Origin: Allosediminivita pacifica
GTDB taxonomy: Bacteria > Pseudomonadota > Alphaproteobacteria > Rhodobacterales > Rhodobacteraceae
Direction of reading: 5' to 3'
Assembly (NCBI RefSeq): GCF_003054175.1
Contig: NZ_QBKN01000006.1
Coordinates: 62,001 to 126,000, forward strand
Length of the DNA: 64,000 bases
The notes under the pieces were generated by a model that was not told the origin of the DNA, did no database searches, and was given only the letters and a program-made list of their open reading frames with translations. A program made the translations under genes and the position numbers. Each line of letters starts with the position of its first letter. The stretch's first letter is position 1. This document shows positions 41,864 to 50,147 of the stretch, in pieces.

Positions 41864-42546
41864 GAAAGCTCTCCTGTCCGGAAGAAATGCGCGAAGCGCG
41901 CCGAGAGCCTTTCGCGGTCGAGCTTGCCGCCCAGTTCCGCCTGCGCCCCGGCCAGCAGATCGTCCGGTACGACCCCCTTGCCGCGATAGGTGATGAGTCC
42001 CTGCGTGATCGCATCGTCGAACTCGGGGTGGGCCTGCACCGTGTAGGTGGCCCGGCCCGGGTAGTGCAGGGCGGCGTAGCGGCAGAAGTCGCTGCGGCCC
42101 GTGACCTCGGCGCCCTCGGGCAGTTCGGTCACCTGGTCCTGGTGCCAGGCCTGAAGCCGCGTGGGCGTGCCCTCGAAGTCGTAGAGCTGCGGACCGACGG
42201 ACCAGCCGCCGTCGTATTTTTCCACCTTGCCCCCCAGCGCCTGCGCGATGATCTGGTGGCCGAAGCACACGCCGATCAGCGGCTTGCCCGAGGCGGTGAT
42301 GTCGCGGATGAGCTGTTCCAGCGGCGGGATCCAGGGGTGATCCTCGTAGGCGCCGTGCTTGGAGCCGGTGATGAGCCAGCCGTCCGCCGCCTCGGGCCCC
42401 TCGGGAAATTCGCCGTCGACCACGGCCCATGTCTGGAAGTCGAAGCCATGCGGGGCCAGCAGCCGCTCGAACATGGCGGGATACTCGCCGGTCTGAGGCG
42501 CCAGTTCAGGCGCCATCTTCCCGGTTTGCAGAATGCCGATTTTCAT
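41860..42546 (-). CDS. Class I glutamine amidotransferase-like protein
   Basis: A 228-residue GATase1 protein similar to the GMP synthase-like group. The nucleophile is in IGVCFGHQIIAQALGG and the His/Glu in VQAHPEFDDAI, so the Cys-His-Glu triad is complete. DGWLITGSKHGAYEDHPWI is the N-terminal family block. It is not the class C26 PuuD-type hydrolase by sequence pattern, but its position between two PuuA-like genes, with ATGA overlap to the second, suggests it hydrolyses or exchanges gamma-glutamyl groups in the same pathway. That role is inference. Confidence 0.87.
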   Translation of the reverse strand: MKIGILQTGKMAPELAPQTGEYPAMFERLLAPHGFDFQTWAVVDGEFPEGPEAADGWLITGSKHGAYEDHPWIPPLEQLIRDITASGKPLIGVCFGHQIIAQALGGKVEKYDGGWSVGPQLYDFEGTPTRLQAWHQDQVTELPEGAEVTGRSDFCRYAALHYPGRATYTVQAHPEFDDAITQGLITYRGKGVVPDDLLAGAQAELGGKLDRERLSARFAHFFRTGELS

Positions 42547-42622
42547 GAAGCACCGATTGTTGCCGTCTGGACCCTAGAAGGGGTGGCGGGGCGCCGCAAG
42601 CGGGCGGCGCGCCCGGCGTGTC

Positions 42623-43969
42623 TCAGACCGTGTCGAGGTAGATTTCCACCTGCTCGTGGGGTTCGAGCTCGGCCATGTAGTGGAGCTCCTGCCGCTTCGT
42701 GAGGAGCATGTTGCGGATGAGCTCTTCGGGGAAGATGCGCGGCATGACCTTGCTGGCTTCGAAGGCCTCGATCGCGGCGCCCCAGGTGTCGGGGATGCGC
42801 GGCAGGTCCTGCGCGTAGGCGTTGCCGGTGATCGGATCGGGCGGCTCGACGCCGTCCTCGATGCCGTTCAGCGCCGCCCCGAGGATGGCGGAAAGCGCGA
42901 GGTAGGGGTTCACGTCCCCGCCCGACACCCGGTGTTCGATCCGGCGTGCGGGCGGCGGCCCCGAGGGCACGCGGATCGCCACGGTGCGGTTCTCGTAGGC
43001 CCAGCAGAGCCCCGAGGGCGCGTGCGCCTCGGGCACCAGCCGGTCGTAGGAGTTGAGATGCGGCGCGAAGATCAGCGCGCTGTCGGACATGGCCTCGAGA
43101 CAGCCGGCGATGGCATGGCGCAGGGCGTCGGTGCCCTTGGGGCCGCCGTCGTCGAAGATGTTGCGCCCCTCGTCGTCCAGCACCGAGAAATGCGCGTGCA
43201 TGCCACTGCCGGCGTAATCCTCGTAGGGTTTCGCCATGAAGGAGGCGGCAAAGCCGTGGCGGCGGGCGAGCCCCTTGACCAGCATCTTGAAGAGCCAGGC
43301 GTCGTCGGCGGCGCGCAGCGCGTCGTCGCAGTGCACGAGGTTGATCTCGAACTGGCCGAGCCCGGCCTCGGAAATCGCGGTTTCGGCCGGGATGTCCATG
43401 GCCTCGCAGGCCTCGTAGAGGTCGGTGAAGAACTGATCGAAGGCGTCGAGCGCGCGGATCGACAGGATCTCGGCCGCTTTGCGGCGCTTGTTCGAGCGCG
43501 GGCTGATCGGCACCTGAAGGTTGCGGCTGCTGTCGTCGATCAGGAAGAACTCGAGCTCGACCGCGACCACGGGGGTCAGCCCCTTGGCCTTGTAGCGTTC
43601 GACCACGCGGCGCAGGCAGTGGCGCGGATCGCCGTCGTAGGGGCGGCCGTCCTCGCGGAACATCCAGATCGGCAGCAGGGCGCTGGGGGCCTCGAGCCAG
43701 GGCATGGGCACGAAGCCCCGCTCGGTCGGACGCAGCACGCCGTCGCGGTCGCCGGTCTCGAAGACCAGCGGGCTGTCGTCGATGTCCTCGCCCCAGATGT
43801 CGAGGCTGAGCGCCGAGATGGGAAAGCGCGTGCCGTCGGTCACGACCTTTTCAGCGTAGCGGGCCGGCATGCGCTTGCCGCGCGCGACGCCGTTGAGGTC
43901 GCAGGCGGCGGCGCGGATCGTACGCACCTGGGGATGTTCGCGAAGCCAATCGGACGAGGGGGCGGGCAT
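42623..43969 (-). CDS. Glutamine synthetase-family protein, PuuA-like, copy 2
   Basis: A 448-residue paralogue of copy 1. Conserved blocks include RTIRAAACDLNGVARGKRMPA, AVELEFFLID, GLGQFEINLVHCDDALRAADD, GSGMHAHFSV, and ENRTVAIRVPSGPPPARRIEHRVSG with the ATP- and glutamate-site residues. The start at 43969 is set by family similarity and an AGAGG site. It is the first gene of the minus-strand polyamine-type cluster and lies divergent from the SulP gene. Having two such ligases suggests two different amine substrates. Confidence 0.88.
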   Translation of the reverse strand: MPAPSSDWLREHPQVRTIRAAACDLNGVARGKRMPARYAEKVVTDGTRFPISALSLDIWGEDIDDSPLVFETGDRDGVLRPTERGFVPMPWLEAPSALLPIWMFREDGRPYDGDPRHCLRRVVERYKAKGLTPVVAVELEFFLIDDSSRNLQVPISPRSNKRRKAAEILSIRALDAFDQFFTDLYEACEAMDIPAETAISEAGLGQFEINLVHCDDALRAADDAWLFKMLVKGLARRHGFAASFMAKPYEDYAGSGMHAHFSVLDDEGRNIFDDGGPKGTDALRHAIAGCLEAMSDSALIFAPHLNSYDRLVPEAHAPSGLCWAYENRTVAIRVPSGPPPARRIEHRVSGGDVNPYLALSAILGAALNGIEDGVEPPDPITGNAYAQDLPRIPDTWGAAIEAFEASKVMPRIFPEELIRNMLLTKRQELHYMAELEPHEQVEIYLDTV

Positions 43970-44094
43970 GGGAAACCTCTGGAATTTGATCAAAAGAGGA
44001 ATAACGGGGGGCCGGCGGGGTTGTCCAGCATCAATGGTCTTTGCGTCAGGCTGTCCTCTTGCAGTGACGAAGTGGCAGGCAGAGAACGTGTCAC

Positions 44095-45357
44095 ATGACA
44101 CCCAAGATCCTCACGACGCTGCGCGGTTACGGCGCAGGCGACTTGGCCCGCGACAGTGCCGCGGGCGTGACCGTGGCCATGGTGGCGCTGCCGCTGAGCA
44201 TGGCGATCGCCATCGCCTCGGGGGCGGACCCGGGCGTGGGGCTGGTCACGGCCATCGTGGGCGGCTTCCTGATATCCCTGCTGGGCGGCAGCCGGGTGCA
44301 GATCGGCGGGCCGACGGGTGCCTTCATCGTCGTGGTCTACGGTGTCATCGCCGAACACGGTTACGACGGGCTGGTGCTGGCGACGCTGATGGCGGGGCTG
44401 ATCCTGGTTGCGGCGGGGCTGGCACGCGCCGGCAGCCTCGTGCGCTACGTGCCCGAGCCGGTCATCAACGGCTTCACCATCGGCATCGCGGTCATCATCG
44501 CGGCAAGCCAGCTCAAGGACGCGCTGGGGCTGCAGATGGGCGAGGTGCCAGCGGATTTCCTTGAGAAGATCCCCGCGCTCTGGGCAGCGCGGGGCAGCTT
44601 GCACTGGCCGAGCCTTGCGGTGGCCATGGTCACCATGGGGCTGATCGTGGCGCTGCGCCGCGCCTTCCCGCGCTTCCCGGGCCTGATCGTCGCTGTGGCG
44701 GCGGGATCGTCGCTGGCGGCGCTGCCCGGCATGGGGGTGGAAACCATCGGCGACCGCTTCGGCGCGCTGCCCGACCGCCTGCCCATGCCCGCGCTGCCCG
44801 AGATCACGCTGGCGCACGTGGTCGAACTGCTGCCCTCGGCGCTGGTCATCGCCTTCCTCGCGGGGATCGAATCCCTGCTCTCGGCCATGGTGGCCGACCG
44901 GATGATCGAGGGAAACCACCGCTCCAACGCCGAGGTCATCGCCCAGGGCGCGGCCAACATCGGCTCGGCGGTGTTCGGCGGGCTCCCGGCCACGGGGGCC
45001 ATCGCGCGCACCGCGACCAACGTGCGCGCGGGCGGGCGGACGCCGGTGGCGGGGCTGGTGCACGCGCTGACCATCCTCGTGGTGATGATGGTGGCCGCGC
45101 CGCTCGCGGGCCTGCTGGCCATGCCCGCGCTGGCGGGGCTGCTGATCCTGACCGCCTGGAACATGAGCGAACCGGGCCGCTGGCGTGGCTACCTGCGCGA
45201 CCGCCGCTCGGACCTCGCGCTTCTGGGGCTCACGCTGGTACTGACCGTGGTAGCCGACCTCACGGTGGCGATCGGGGTGGGCGTGGCGCTGGGCATGGCC
45301 CTGCGCCTGCGCCGCCGCAAGCTGCCGCAGGCGGACTGGACCCCGCCCGAGCACTGA
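44095..45357 (+). CDS. SulP-family anion transporter without STAS domain
   Basis: A 420-residue inner-membrane transporter with about 11-12 helices. GVTVAMVALPLSMAIAIASGADPGVGLVTAIVGGFL and SRVQIGGPTGAFIVVV are the SulP signature, and later GGLPATGAIARTATNVRAGGRTPVAG, the conserved loop. The protein ends soon after the last helix (LRLRRRKLPQADWTPPEH), so the cytoplasmic STAS domain of full-length SulP proteins is missing. Substrates may be sulfate, bicarbonate or dicarboxylates. It is convergent with the ABC permease gene, 4 bases away. Confidence 0.9.
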   Translation: MTPKILTTLRGYGAGDLARDSAAGVTVAMVALPLSMAIAIASGADPGVGLVTAIVGGFLISLLGGSRVQIGGPTGAFIVVVYGVIAEHGYDGLVLATLMAGLILVAAGLARAGSLVRYVPEPVINGFTIGIAVIIAASQLKDALGLQMGEVPADFLEKIPALWAARGSLHWPSLAVAMVTMGLIVALRRAFPRFPGLIVAVAAGSSLAALPGMGVETIGDRFGALPDRLPMPALPEITLAHVVELLPSALVIAFLAGIESLLSAMVADRMIEGNHRSNAEVIAQGAANIGSAVFGGLPATGAIARTATNVRAGGRTPVAGLVHALTILVVMMVAAPLAGLLAMPALAGLLILTAWNMSEPGRWRGYLRDRRSDLALLGLTLVLTVVADLTVAIGVGVALGMALRLRRRKLPQADWTPPEH

Positions 45358-45361
45358 CGCC

Positions 45362-46168
45362 TCAGCGCAGCAGGTTGGGCCGGAAGCGGATCTTCCCGCG
45401 CGCCGCCTGCGGCAGGTGGCGGTTCAGCCGGCGGTTCACCAGCCCGAAGATCCCGATGATGACCAGCGTCAGCAGGATGAAATAGCCCGCGAGGATCGGG
45501 TAGGGCACGAAGGGGTTGAAGGTCTTGTCGGCAAAGTAGTTCGCGTAGTAAAGAGCGTCGCCCTTCTGCCGCCAGGCCGGGAAGCCGCTGAAGTAGACCA
45601 GCGTCGTGGCATGAAACAGGAAGATCGCCTCGTTGGTATAGGCGGGCCAGGCCAGCCGCAGCAGCGTGGGCCAGGTGATCCGCCGGAACCGCGCCCAGCC
45701 GGTGAAGCCGTAGGCATCCGCCGCCTCGAGATCCCCGCGCGGGATCGCCTGCAACGCGCCGTAGAAGATCTCGCCCGAATAGGCGGCCGTGTTCAGGAAT
45801 AGCACGATCAGCGCCCCGAGCCAGGCCGCCGTGAAGGGATCGAAGATCGGCGACACGCCCTTGAGCGACAGGAAGGCGAAATAGGCGAAGAAGAACTGGA
45901 TGAAGAGCGGCGAGCCGCGGAAGACGAAGATGAACCAGGTGCTGAGCTTGCGCGCCACCGGGTTCCGCGCCGCCTTGCCGAGCGCCACGGCGGTGGCGAG
46001 GAAGAACCCCGTGACCAGCGCCAGCGCGCCGAAGTAGATGTTCCAGATCATGCCCGAGCCGATCAGCACGACCTGCTTGCAGAGCGTGAAATCATCGCGC
46101 GGCAGCAGCCGCTCGCCGATGCCCAGCGACCGCAGCCCGTAATCGGCGATGACCTCCCAGCAGCTCAC
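45362..46168 (-). CDS. Polar amino acid ABC transporter permease (HisM/ArtM type)
   Basis: A 268-residue HisMQ-family permease with five to six helices. FIFVFRGSPLFIQFFF is the N-terminal conserved block, and the EAA loop reads GALQAIPRGDLEAADAYGFTGWARFRRITWP, the site that docks the ATPase. The GTG at 46168 (SCWEVIADYGL) is chosen as start; the open frame upstream runs through repeat copy D, which is unlikely to be translated. It is the last gene of the four-gene cassette. Confidence 0.87.
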   Translation of the reverse strand: MSCWEVIADYGLRSLGIGERLLPRDDFTLCKQVVLIGSGMIWNIYFGALALVTGFFLATAVALGKAARNPVARKLSTWFIFVFRGSPLFIQFFFAYFAFLSLKGVSPIFDPFTAAWLGALIVLFLNTAAYSGEIFYGALQAIPRGDLEAADAYGFTGWARFRRITWPTLLRLAWPAYTNEAIFLFHATTLVYFSGFPAWRQKGDALYYANYFADKTFNPFVPYPILAGYFILLTLVIIGIFGLVNRRLNRHLPQAARGKIRFRPNLLR

Positions 46169-46180
46169 GCGCGCCCGCCT

Positions 46181-46243
46181 TTCTTCTCGCTGAAAATACC
46201 TCGGGGGAGCCGCGCGTCCGCGCGGCGGGGGCAGCGCCCCCGG
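46181..46243 (-). repeat. Dispersed hairpin repeat, copy D
   Basis: Read on the minus strand: GGGGGCGCTGCCCCC, then a second hairpin with CCGCGCG and CGCGCGG arms, then CCCCCGAGGTATTTTCAG and CGAGAAGAA. It sits in the gap between the two permease genes; its purine-rich end (GAGAAGAAAGG) lies 10-20 bases before the GTG of the downstream permease and could serve as its ribosome site. Confidence 0.8.
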
Positions 46244-46268
46244 CCCGGCCAGCAAGACAGATCGCCGC

Positions 46269-47150
46269 TCATGCGGTCGTCCTCTGCGCGTCGCCGCCCG
46301 AGGTCGCCTGCCCGTGGTTCAGGCGTGCCATGATCCGCTCCAGCACCAGCTCGGACACCCGGGTGAAGGCAAGGTAGAAGACCAGCAGGGCAAGGAAGTA
46401 CCACATGCGCCAGTCGCCGTGCGGGTAATCGGTGAACTGCGGCGTCTTGGTGCCACCAAGCTCGCGCGCCCAGTAGACGATGTCCTCGACCCCCAGCAGG
46501 AACAGCAGCGGCGTGGCCTTGATGAGCACCATCCAGAGGTTCGAAAGGCCCGGCAGTGCATAGACCCACATCTGCGGCACGAGGATGCGCCAGAAGCACT
46601 GGCGCTGCGACATGCCGTAGGCCTCGGCGGTCTCGAGCTGCGCGCGCGGCACCGCCCGCATGGCTCCGTAGAGGACATTGGCCGCGAAGGCGCCGAAGAC
46701 GATGGCAAAGGTCAGCACCGCCAGGAAGAAGCCGTAGACCTCGTGGATCCACTGCGGCGCCGAGGAGAGCGGCAGCTTGGCGGCCTGGCAGACGACGAAA
46801 TCGTTGCCCTGGCGGACCGGCTGGTCCCAGCCGGGGCAGAGCGCCTGGTGGCGCAGCCACTCGAACCCCTGGTCGAGCGCGATCACGAAGAAGAGGAAGA
46901 AGGCGATGTCCGGCACGCCGCGCACGATCGAGATATAGGCCTTGCCGACCCAGCGCAGCGGCGCAAGACTCGAACGCGCGGCGCTCGCCCCGCCGAAGCC
47001 GAAGGCCAAGGCCGTGGGCGCGGTGATCGCCAGCAGCAGAAGCACGGTGCCGAAGGCGCCGTAGAAGGCCATGTGCTTGCCCGTGGTCAGGTAGCACGAC
47101 AGCCATGTCAGGCCGTCCAGCGTTTCGGGATCTGCGCAGTAGGAGAACAT
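46269..47150 (-). CDS. Polar amino acid ABC transporter permease (HisQ/ArtQ type)
   Basis: A 293-residue HisMQ permease. SIVRGVPDIAFFLFFVIALDQG is the N-terminal family block and the EAA loop reads AMRAVPRAQLETAEAYGMSQRQCFWRILVPQMW. A loop of about 45 residues with several Cys/Trp/Pro (ALCPGWDQPVRQGNDFVVCQ) sits between helices and is longer than usual. It pairs with the downstream permease to form the heterodimeric membrane channel for a basic or polar amino acid. Confidence 0.88.
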   Translation of the reverse strand: MFSYCADPETLDGLTWLSCYLTTGKHMAFYGAFGTVLLLLAITAPTALAFGFGGASAARSSLAPLRWVGKAYISIVRGVPDIAFFLFFVIALDQGFEWLRHQALCPGWDQPVRQGNDFVVCQAAKLPLSSAPQWIHEVYGFFLAVLTFAIVFGAFAANVLYGAMRAVPRAQLETAEAYGMSQRQCFWRILVPQMWVYALPGLSNLWMVLIKATPLLFLLGVEDIVYWARELGGTKTPQFTDYPHGDWRMWYFLALLVFYLAFTRVSELVLERIMARLNHGQATSGGDAQRTTA

Positions 47151-47164
47151 CGGTCGGGCTCCGG

Positions 47165-47182
47165 CGGGCGCGGGGGCGCCCG
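47165..47182 (-). terminator. Intercistronic hairpin after binding-protein gene
   Basis: CGGGCGC and GCGCCCG pair around GGGG, 42-59 bases after the stop of the binding-protein gene and before the first permease start. It has no T run. Such hairpins commonly protect the abundant binding-protein mRNA segment of uptake operons. Confidence 0.5.
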
Positions 47183-47223
47183 GTCAGGCGATGGGGCGCG
47201 CCGGTAGCGCACCCCGCGTGGCC

Positions 47224-47949
47224 TCAGTACTGGCCGATTTCCTCGCCGAACCACTCCACGAGCAGTTCGTTGAGCGAGCCGTCTTCCTTCATGGAGGTGA
47301 TCGCGGCGTCGAACTTTTCCTTCAGCTCGGTGTCGCTCTCGCGCAGGCCCATGCCGATGCCGCCGCCGAGCGGAACGGGGTCGCCCACGAACATCAGCTC
47401 GCCACCCGAGGCGTCGACGATGGGCTTGAGGTAGTCGTAGTCCGCGAACACCGCGTCGGCCTCGCCGCTGCGCATGGCCGAGACGGTTTCCTCGGGCGTC
47501 GCGAACTCGATCAGGGCGGCGTCGCCCTCGGCCACGTGGGCGGCCTGGATGGTCGAGGCCTGCGCCGCGACCACGCCGCTTTCGAAGTCGGCCTCCTCGG
47601 ACATGGCGACATAGGCGCTTTCGGTCGGCGGGTAGTAGTCCTGCGTGAAGTCGATGACCTCGTCACGCTCGTCGGTGATGCTCATGCCAGCCATGATCGT
47701 GTCGTAGTTCGAGGACACGAGGTTGGGGATGATCGAATCCCAGTCGTTGGTGACCCATTCGCAGGTCAGTTCGGCGCGGGCGCAGAGCTCGTTGCCCAGC
47801 ACGATCTCGAAGCCGGCCACGTCGCCGTTGTCGTCGATGAAGTTGTACGGAGGGTAGGCGCCCTCGGTGCCCATGCGGACGGTGTCCTGCGCCATGGCGA
47901 CGCCTGCGGTCAGCGCCAGAGCGGCGGTGCCGAGAAGGATCTTTTTCAT
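47224..47949 (-). CDS. Periplasmic amino acid-binding protein (SBP family 3)
   Basis: A 241-residue periplasmic binding protein. The signal peptide MKKILLGTAALALTAGVAMAQ is followed by VRMGTEGAYPPYNFIDDNGDVAGFEIVLGNELC, the family 3 signature, then the Cys pair of the LAO/HisJ group (ELCARAELTCEW), and MAGMSITDERDEVIDFTQDYY. This group binds basic amino acids such as lysine, arginine, ornithine or histidine, or opine-like derivatives. It delivers ligand to the two permeases downstream. Hairpins lie both before and after it, suggesting its mRNA level is set apart from the rest of the cassette. Confidence 0.93.
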   Translation of the reverse strand: MKKILLGTAALALTAGVAMAQDTVRMGTEGAYPPYNFIDDNGDVAGFEIVLGNELCARAELTCEWVTNDWDSIIPNLVSSNYDTIMAGMSITDERDEVIDFTQDYYPPTESAYVAMSEEADFESGVVAAQASTIQAAHVAEGDAALIEFATPEETVSAMRSGEADAVFADYDYLKPIVDASGGELMFVGDPVPLGGGIGMGLRESDTELKEKFDAAITSMKEDGSLNELLVEWFGEEIGQY

Positions 47950-48059
47950 GTGGTTCTCCCTGTCGTTGCGCCGCTGTCCGGCGCCATTGGTGGCCAGAGC
48001 CTCATGCCTTCGGAAACGCTTGGCAAGGGGGGCCGTATGGTAATCTGCCCGTAGTTTGC

Positions 48060-48086
48060 GCAGGCGCCCGCGAAACCGGCGCCTGC
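48060..48086 (-). terminator. Hairpin after ABC ATPase gene
   Basis: GCAGGCGCC and GGCGCCTGC form a perfect 9-bp stem with a 9-base loop, beginning 3 bases past the ATPase stop codon. There is no T run. It may attenuate read-through from the ATPase gene or mark a processing end. Confidence 0.5.
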
Positions 48087-48089
48087 CTG

Positions 48090-48866
48090 TCAGGCGTGTG
48101 CGGTGGCCGAGAGGAAGCCGCGCAGGCGGTCGGTCTGCGGGCTGCCGAAGAGCGTGTCCGGCGCGCCTTCTTCCTCGATCCGTCCCTTGTGGAGAAAGAC
48201 CACGTGGTCGCTCACGTCGGCGGCCATCTTCATGTCGTGCGTGACGATGAGCATGGTGCGACCCTCCTCGGCGAGGGACTTGATGACGCGCACCACCTCC
48301 TGCTCCAGCTCGGGGTCCAGCGCGGAGGTGGGCTCGTCGAAAAGCAGCGCCTCGGGCTCCATGCAGAGCCCGCGGGCGATGGCGGCGCGCTGCTGCTGGC
48401 CGCCGGAAAGCTGCGCGGGATAGGCGTCGCACTTGTCGCCGATGCCCACCTTGTCGAGATAGCCGCGGGCCGCCTCCTCGACCTGGGCGCGGTCGCGGCC
48501 GAGGACGGTCACCGGCGCCTCCATGACGTTCTGCAGGATTGTCATATGGGCCCACAGGTTGAACTGCTGGAAGACCATCGACAGGTTCGTGCGGATCCGC
48601 AGCACCTGTTTCGCGTCCGCCGGACGGCGGTCATGTCCGCTGCCTTTCCAGTGCACGGGTTCGCCCTTGAAGCGGATCTCGCCCTGCTGGCTGTCCTCGA
48701 GCAGGTTGCAGCAGCGCAAGAGCGTGGACTTGCCCGATCCCGAGGATCCGATGAGCGAGACCACGTCGCCGCGCCGTGCGGTGATGTCCACGCCCTTGAG
48801 CACTTCGAGCGATCCGTAGGCCTTGTGAAGGTCCTTTATCGCGATGACCGGGTCGTCCTGCGTCAC
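48090..48866 (-). CDS. Polar amino acid ABC transporter ATP-binding protein
   Basis: A 258-residue HisP/ArtP-type ATPase. Walker A is GSSGSGKST, the Q-loop VFQQFNLWAHMT, the signature LSGGQQQRAAIARGL, Walker B ALLFDEPTSALDPE and the switch His IVTHDM. A short insertion (VHWKGSGHDRRPADAKQ) follows the Walker A region, as in HisP relatives. The GTG at 48866 (VTQDDPVIAIKDLHKAYG) is preferred; a TTG seven codons upstream is in frame. It is the first gene of the cassette ATPase - binding protein - permease - permease. Confidence 0.93.
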   Translation of the reverse strand: MTQDDPVIAIKDLHKAYGSLEVLKGVDITARRGDVVSLIGSSGSGKSTLLRCCNLLEDSQQGEIRFKGEPVHWKGSGHDRRPADAKQVLRIRTNLSMVFQQFNLWAHMTILQNVMEAPVTVLGRDRAQVEEAARGYLDKVGIGDKCDAYPAQLSGGQQQRAAIARGLCMEPEALLFDEPTSALDPELEQEVVRVIKSLAEEGRTMLIVTHDMKMAADVSDHVVFLHKGRIEEEGAPDTLFGSPQTDRLRGFLSATAHA

Positions 48867-48947
48867 TGTCCCATCCGTTCGTTGCAACGGCGGGAACGAT
48901 GGCGGCTCGGAGCAGGTGATGCAATGCGCAATCGCCCCGGCACGGGC

Positions 48948-49685
48948 TCACGCTGCGTCGCGCGCCGGTGGGTTGGGCAGGTTGAGGTAGGCGGCTTCGT
49001 CGAGAACGGCGAGGTCCTGGAGCGACAGGGCCTCGCGGTGTTCGGGGGCGAGCCCAGCTATTGCGCCGGAAAGAGACTCGCGCAAAGCGTCGAGGTCCGT
49101 GCCGGCGCCGGTGATGTAGGGCGTGGCGGGCGTGGGCGCGGTGCGGTCGATCTCGCGCAGCTGCGCGGCGACGGGATCGTGGCGCTTGATGAGCCGCCAG
49201 CTCAGAGCGTCGATGCAGGCCAGATCGCCGGCGCCCTCCGCCACCATCGGGGCCGAGCGGACGTGGCCGCCGCTTTCACCGACGATCGTGGGGGTGATGC
49301 CGTGGTCGGCGAGGTGATACCAGAGGGCGCCGAAGCCCGACTGGCTGTGCGGCTGGTTGATCACGCTGCGCTTGGCGAGTTGGGGCAGGGCGCGGTCATC
49401 GTCGGCACGCGCGACCAGCACCGAATTGTAATAACCGGGCGGGCAGCCGGGCAGTTCGTAGTCGGGGCTGCCGACAAGCTGCACGTGGCCGTGCAGGCGC
49501 AGCCGGTAAGGCAGGTTGCAGGTCTGCGAGAGCAACAGGTCCGGGGCAAGCCAGGCCTCCCAGAGGCCGATGTCGCGGTGGAGCGCCTCGGGTCCGTAGC
49601 CGAGCCGGGCGCGCACGCCCTGCCACAGGGCATCGTTCGCCGCCGCCGTTTCGGCGCGGTCGTACATCGGAAGCGAGACGATCAT
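48948..49685 (-). CDS. PhnD-like solute-binding-fold protein without signal peptide
   Basis: A 245-residue protein resembling the phosphate/phosphite/phosphonate-binding PhnD group: MIVSLPMYDRAETAAANDALWQGV at the N-terminus, SQTCNLPYRLRLHGHVQLVGSPDYELPGCPPGYYNSVLVARADD, and a SGFGALWYHLADHG...GGHVRSAPMVAEGAGDLACIDALSWRLI block. There is no signal peptide or lipobox, so it probably stays in the cytoplasm and is unlikely to be a simple ABC binding protein; no phosphonate permease is adjacent. Its ATG overlaps the stop of the first TerB-like gene (49682-49685), so expression is coupled. Confidence 0.8.
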   Translation of the reverse strand: MIVSLPMYDRAETAAANDALWQGVRARLGYGPEALHRDIGLWEAWLAPDLLLSQTCNLPYRLRLHGHVQLVGSPDYELPGCPPGYYNSVLVARADDDRALPQLAKRSVINQPHSQSGFGALWYHLADHGITPTIVGESGGHVRSAPMVAEGAGDLACIDALSWRLIKRHDPVAAQLREIDRTAPTPATPYITGAGTDLDALRESLSGAIAGLAPEHREALSLQDLAVLDEAAYLNLPNPPARDAA

Positions 49686-50116
49686 CCGCCGACGCGCTGC
49701 CGGGCGAGGGCCGAGTCGCGGTCGTTGATGCCCAGAAGGCTGGCGACGAGCCGCAGGAGCGCGTCCTCTTCCTCGTCGCGTTCGCCGTCGGCCAGCGCCA
49801 CCTGCCAGAGCGCCTCGATCACGGCGATGCGCTCCTCGTAGGGGACCACGTCCTTGATGGCGCGGGTGAAGCGCACGGTGTCGGGGGCCTCGGCCTCGAG
49901 GCTTTCGGCCTCGCCGCGCAGCTTGGAGGCCTCGAAGGGCGAGAGCCCGTAGCGCGTGGCGGCGATGCGGTCGATGCGCGACTGTTCGGCGGCCTCGTAA
50001 TCCCCGTCGGAACGGGCGACGCGGACGAGCAGCGCGGTGAGCGCGAGGCGGGCGTCCTCGTCGGGAAGCTGCTCGGGCTCGGGCTGGAACAGGCGGTTCA
50101 GGAAGTTCTCGAACAT
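49682..50116 (-). CDS. TerB-fold protein, copy 1
   Basis: A 144-residue protein of the tellurite-resistance TerB-like helical fold. RLALTALLVRVARSDGDYEAAEQSRIDRIAATRYGLS and IAVIEALWQVALADGERDEEEDALLRLVASLLGI contain the paired acidic helices (DGDYEAAE and DGERDEEED) typical of the metal-binding TerB family. No terA/C/D/E genes are nearby, so tellurite resistance should not be assumed. The start at 50116 (MFENFLNRLF) matches copy 2. Confidence 0.87.
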   Translation of the reverse strand: MFENFLNRLFQPEPEQLPDEDARLALTALLVRVARSDGDYEAAEQSRIDRIAATRYGLSPFEASKLRGEAESLEAEAPDTVRFTRAIKDVVPYEERIAVIEALWQVALADGERDEEEDALLRLVASLLGINDRDSALARQRVGG

Positions 50117-50147
50117 GGGACGGATATAACCTCTCGGGCGGGTACGG

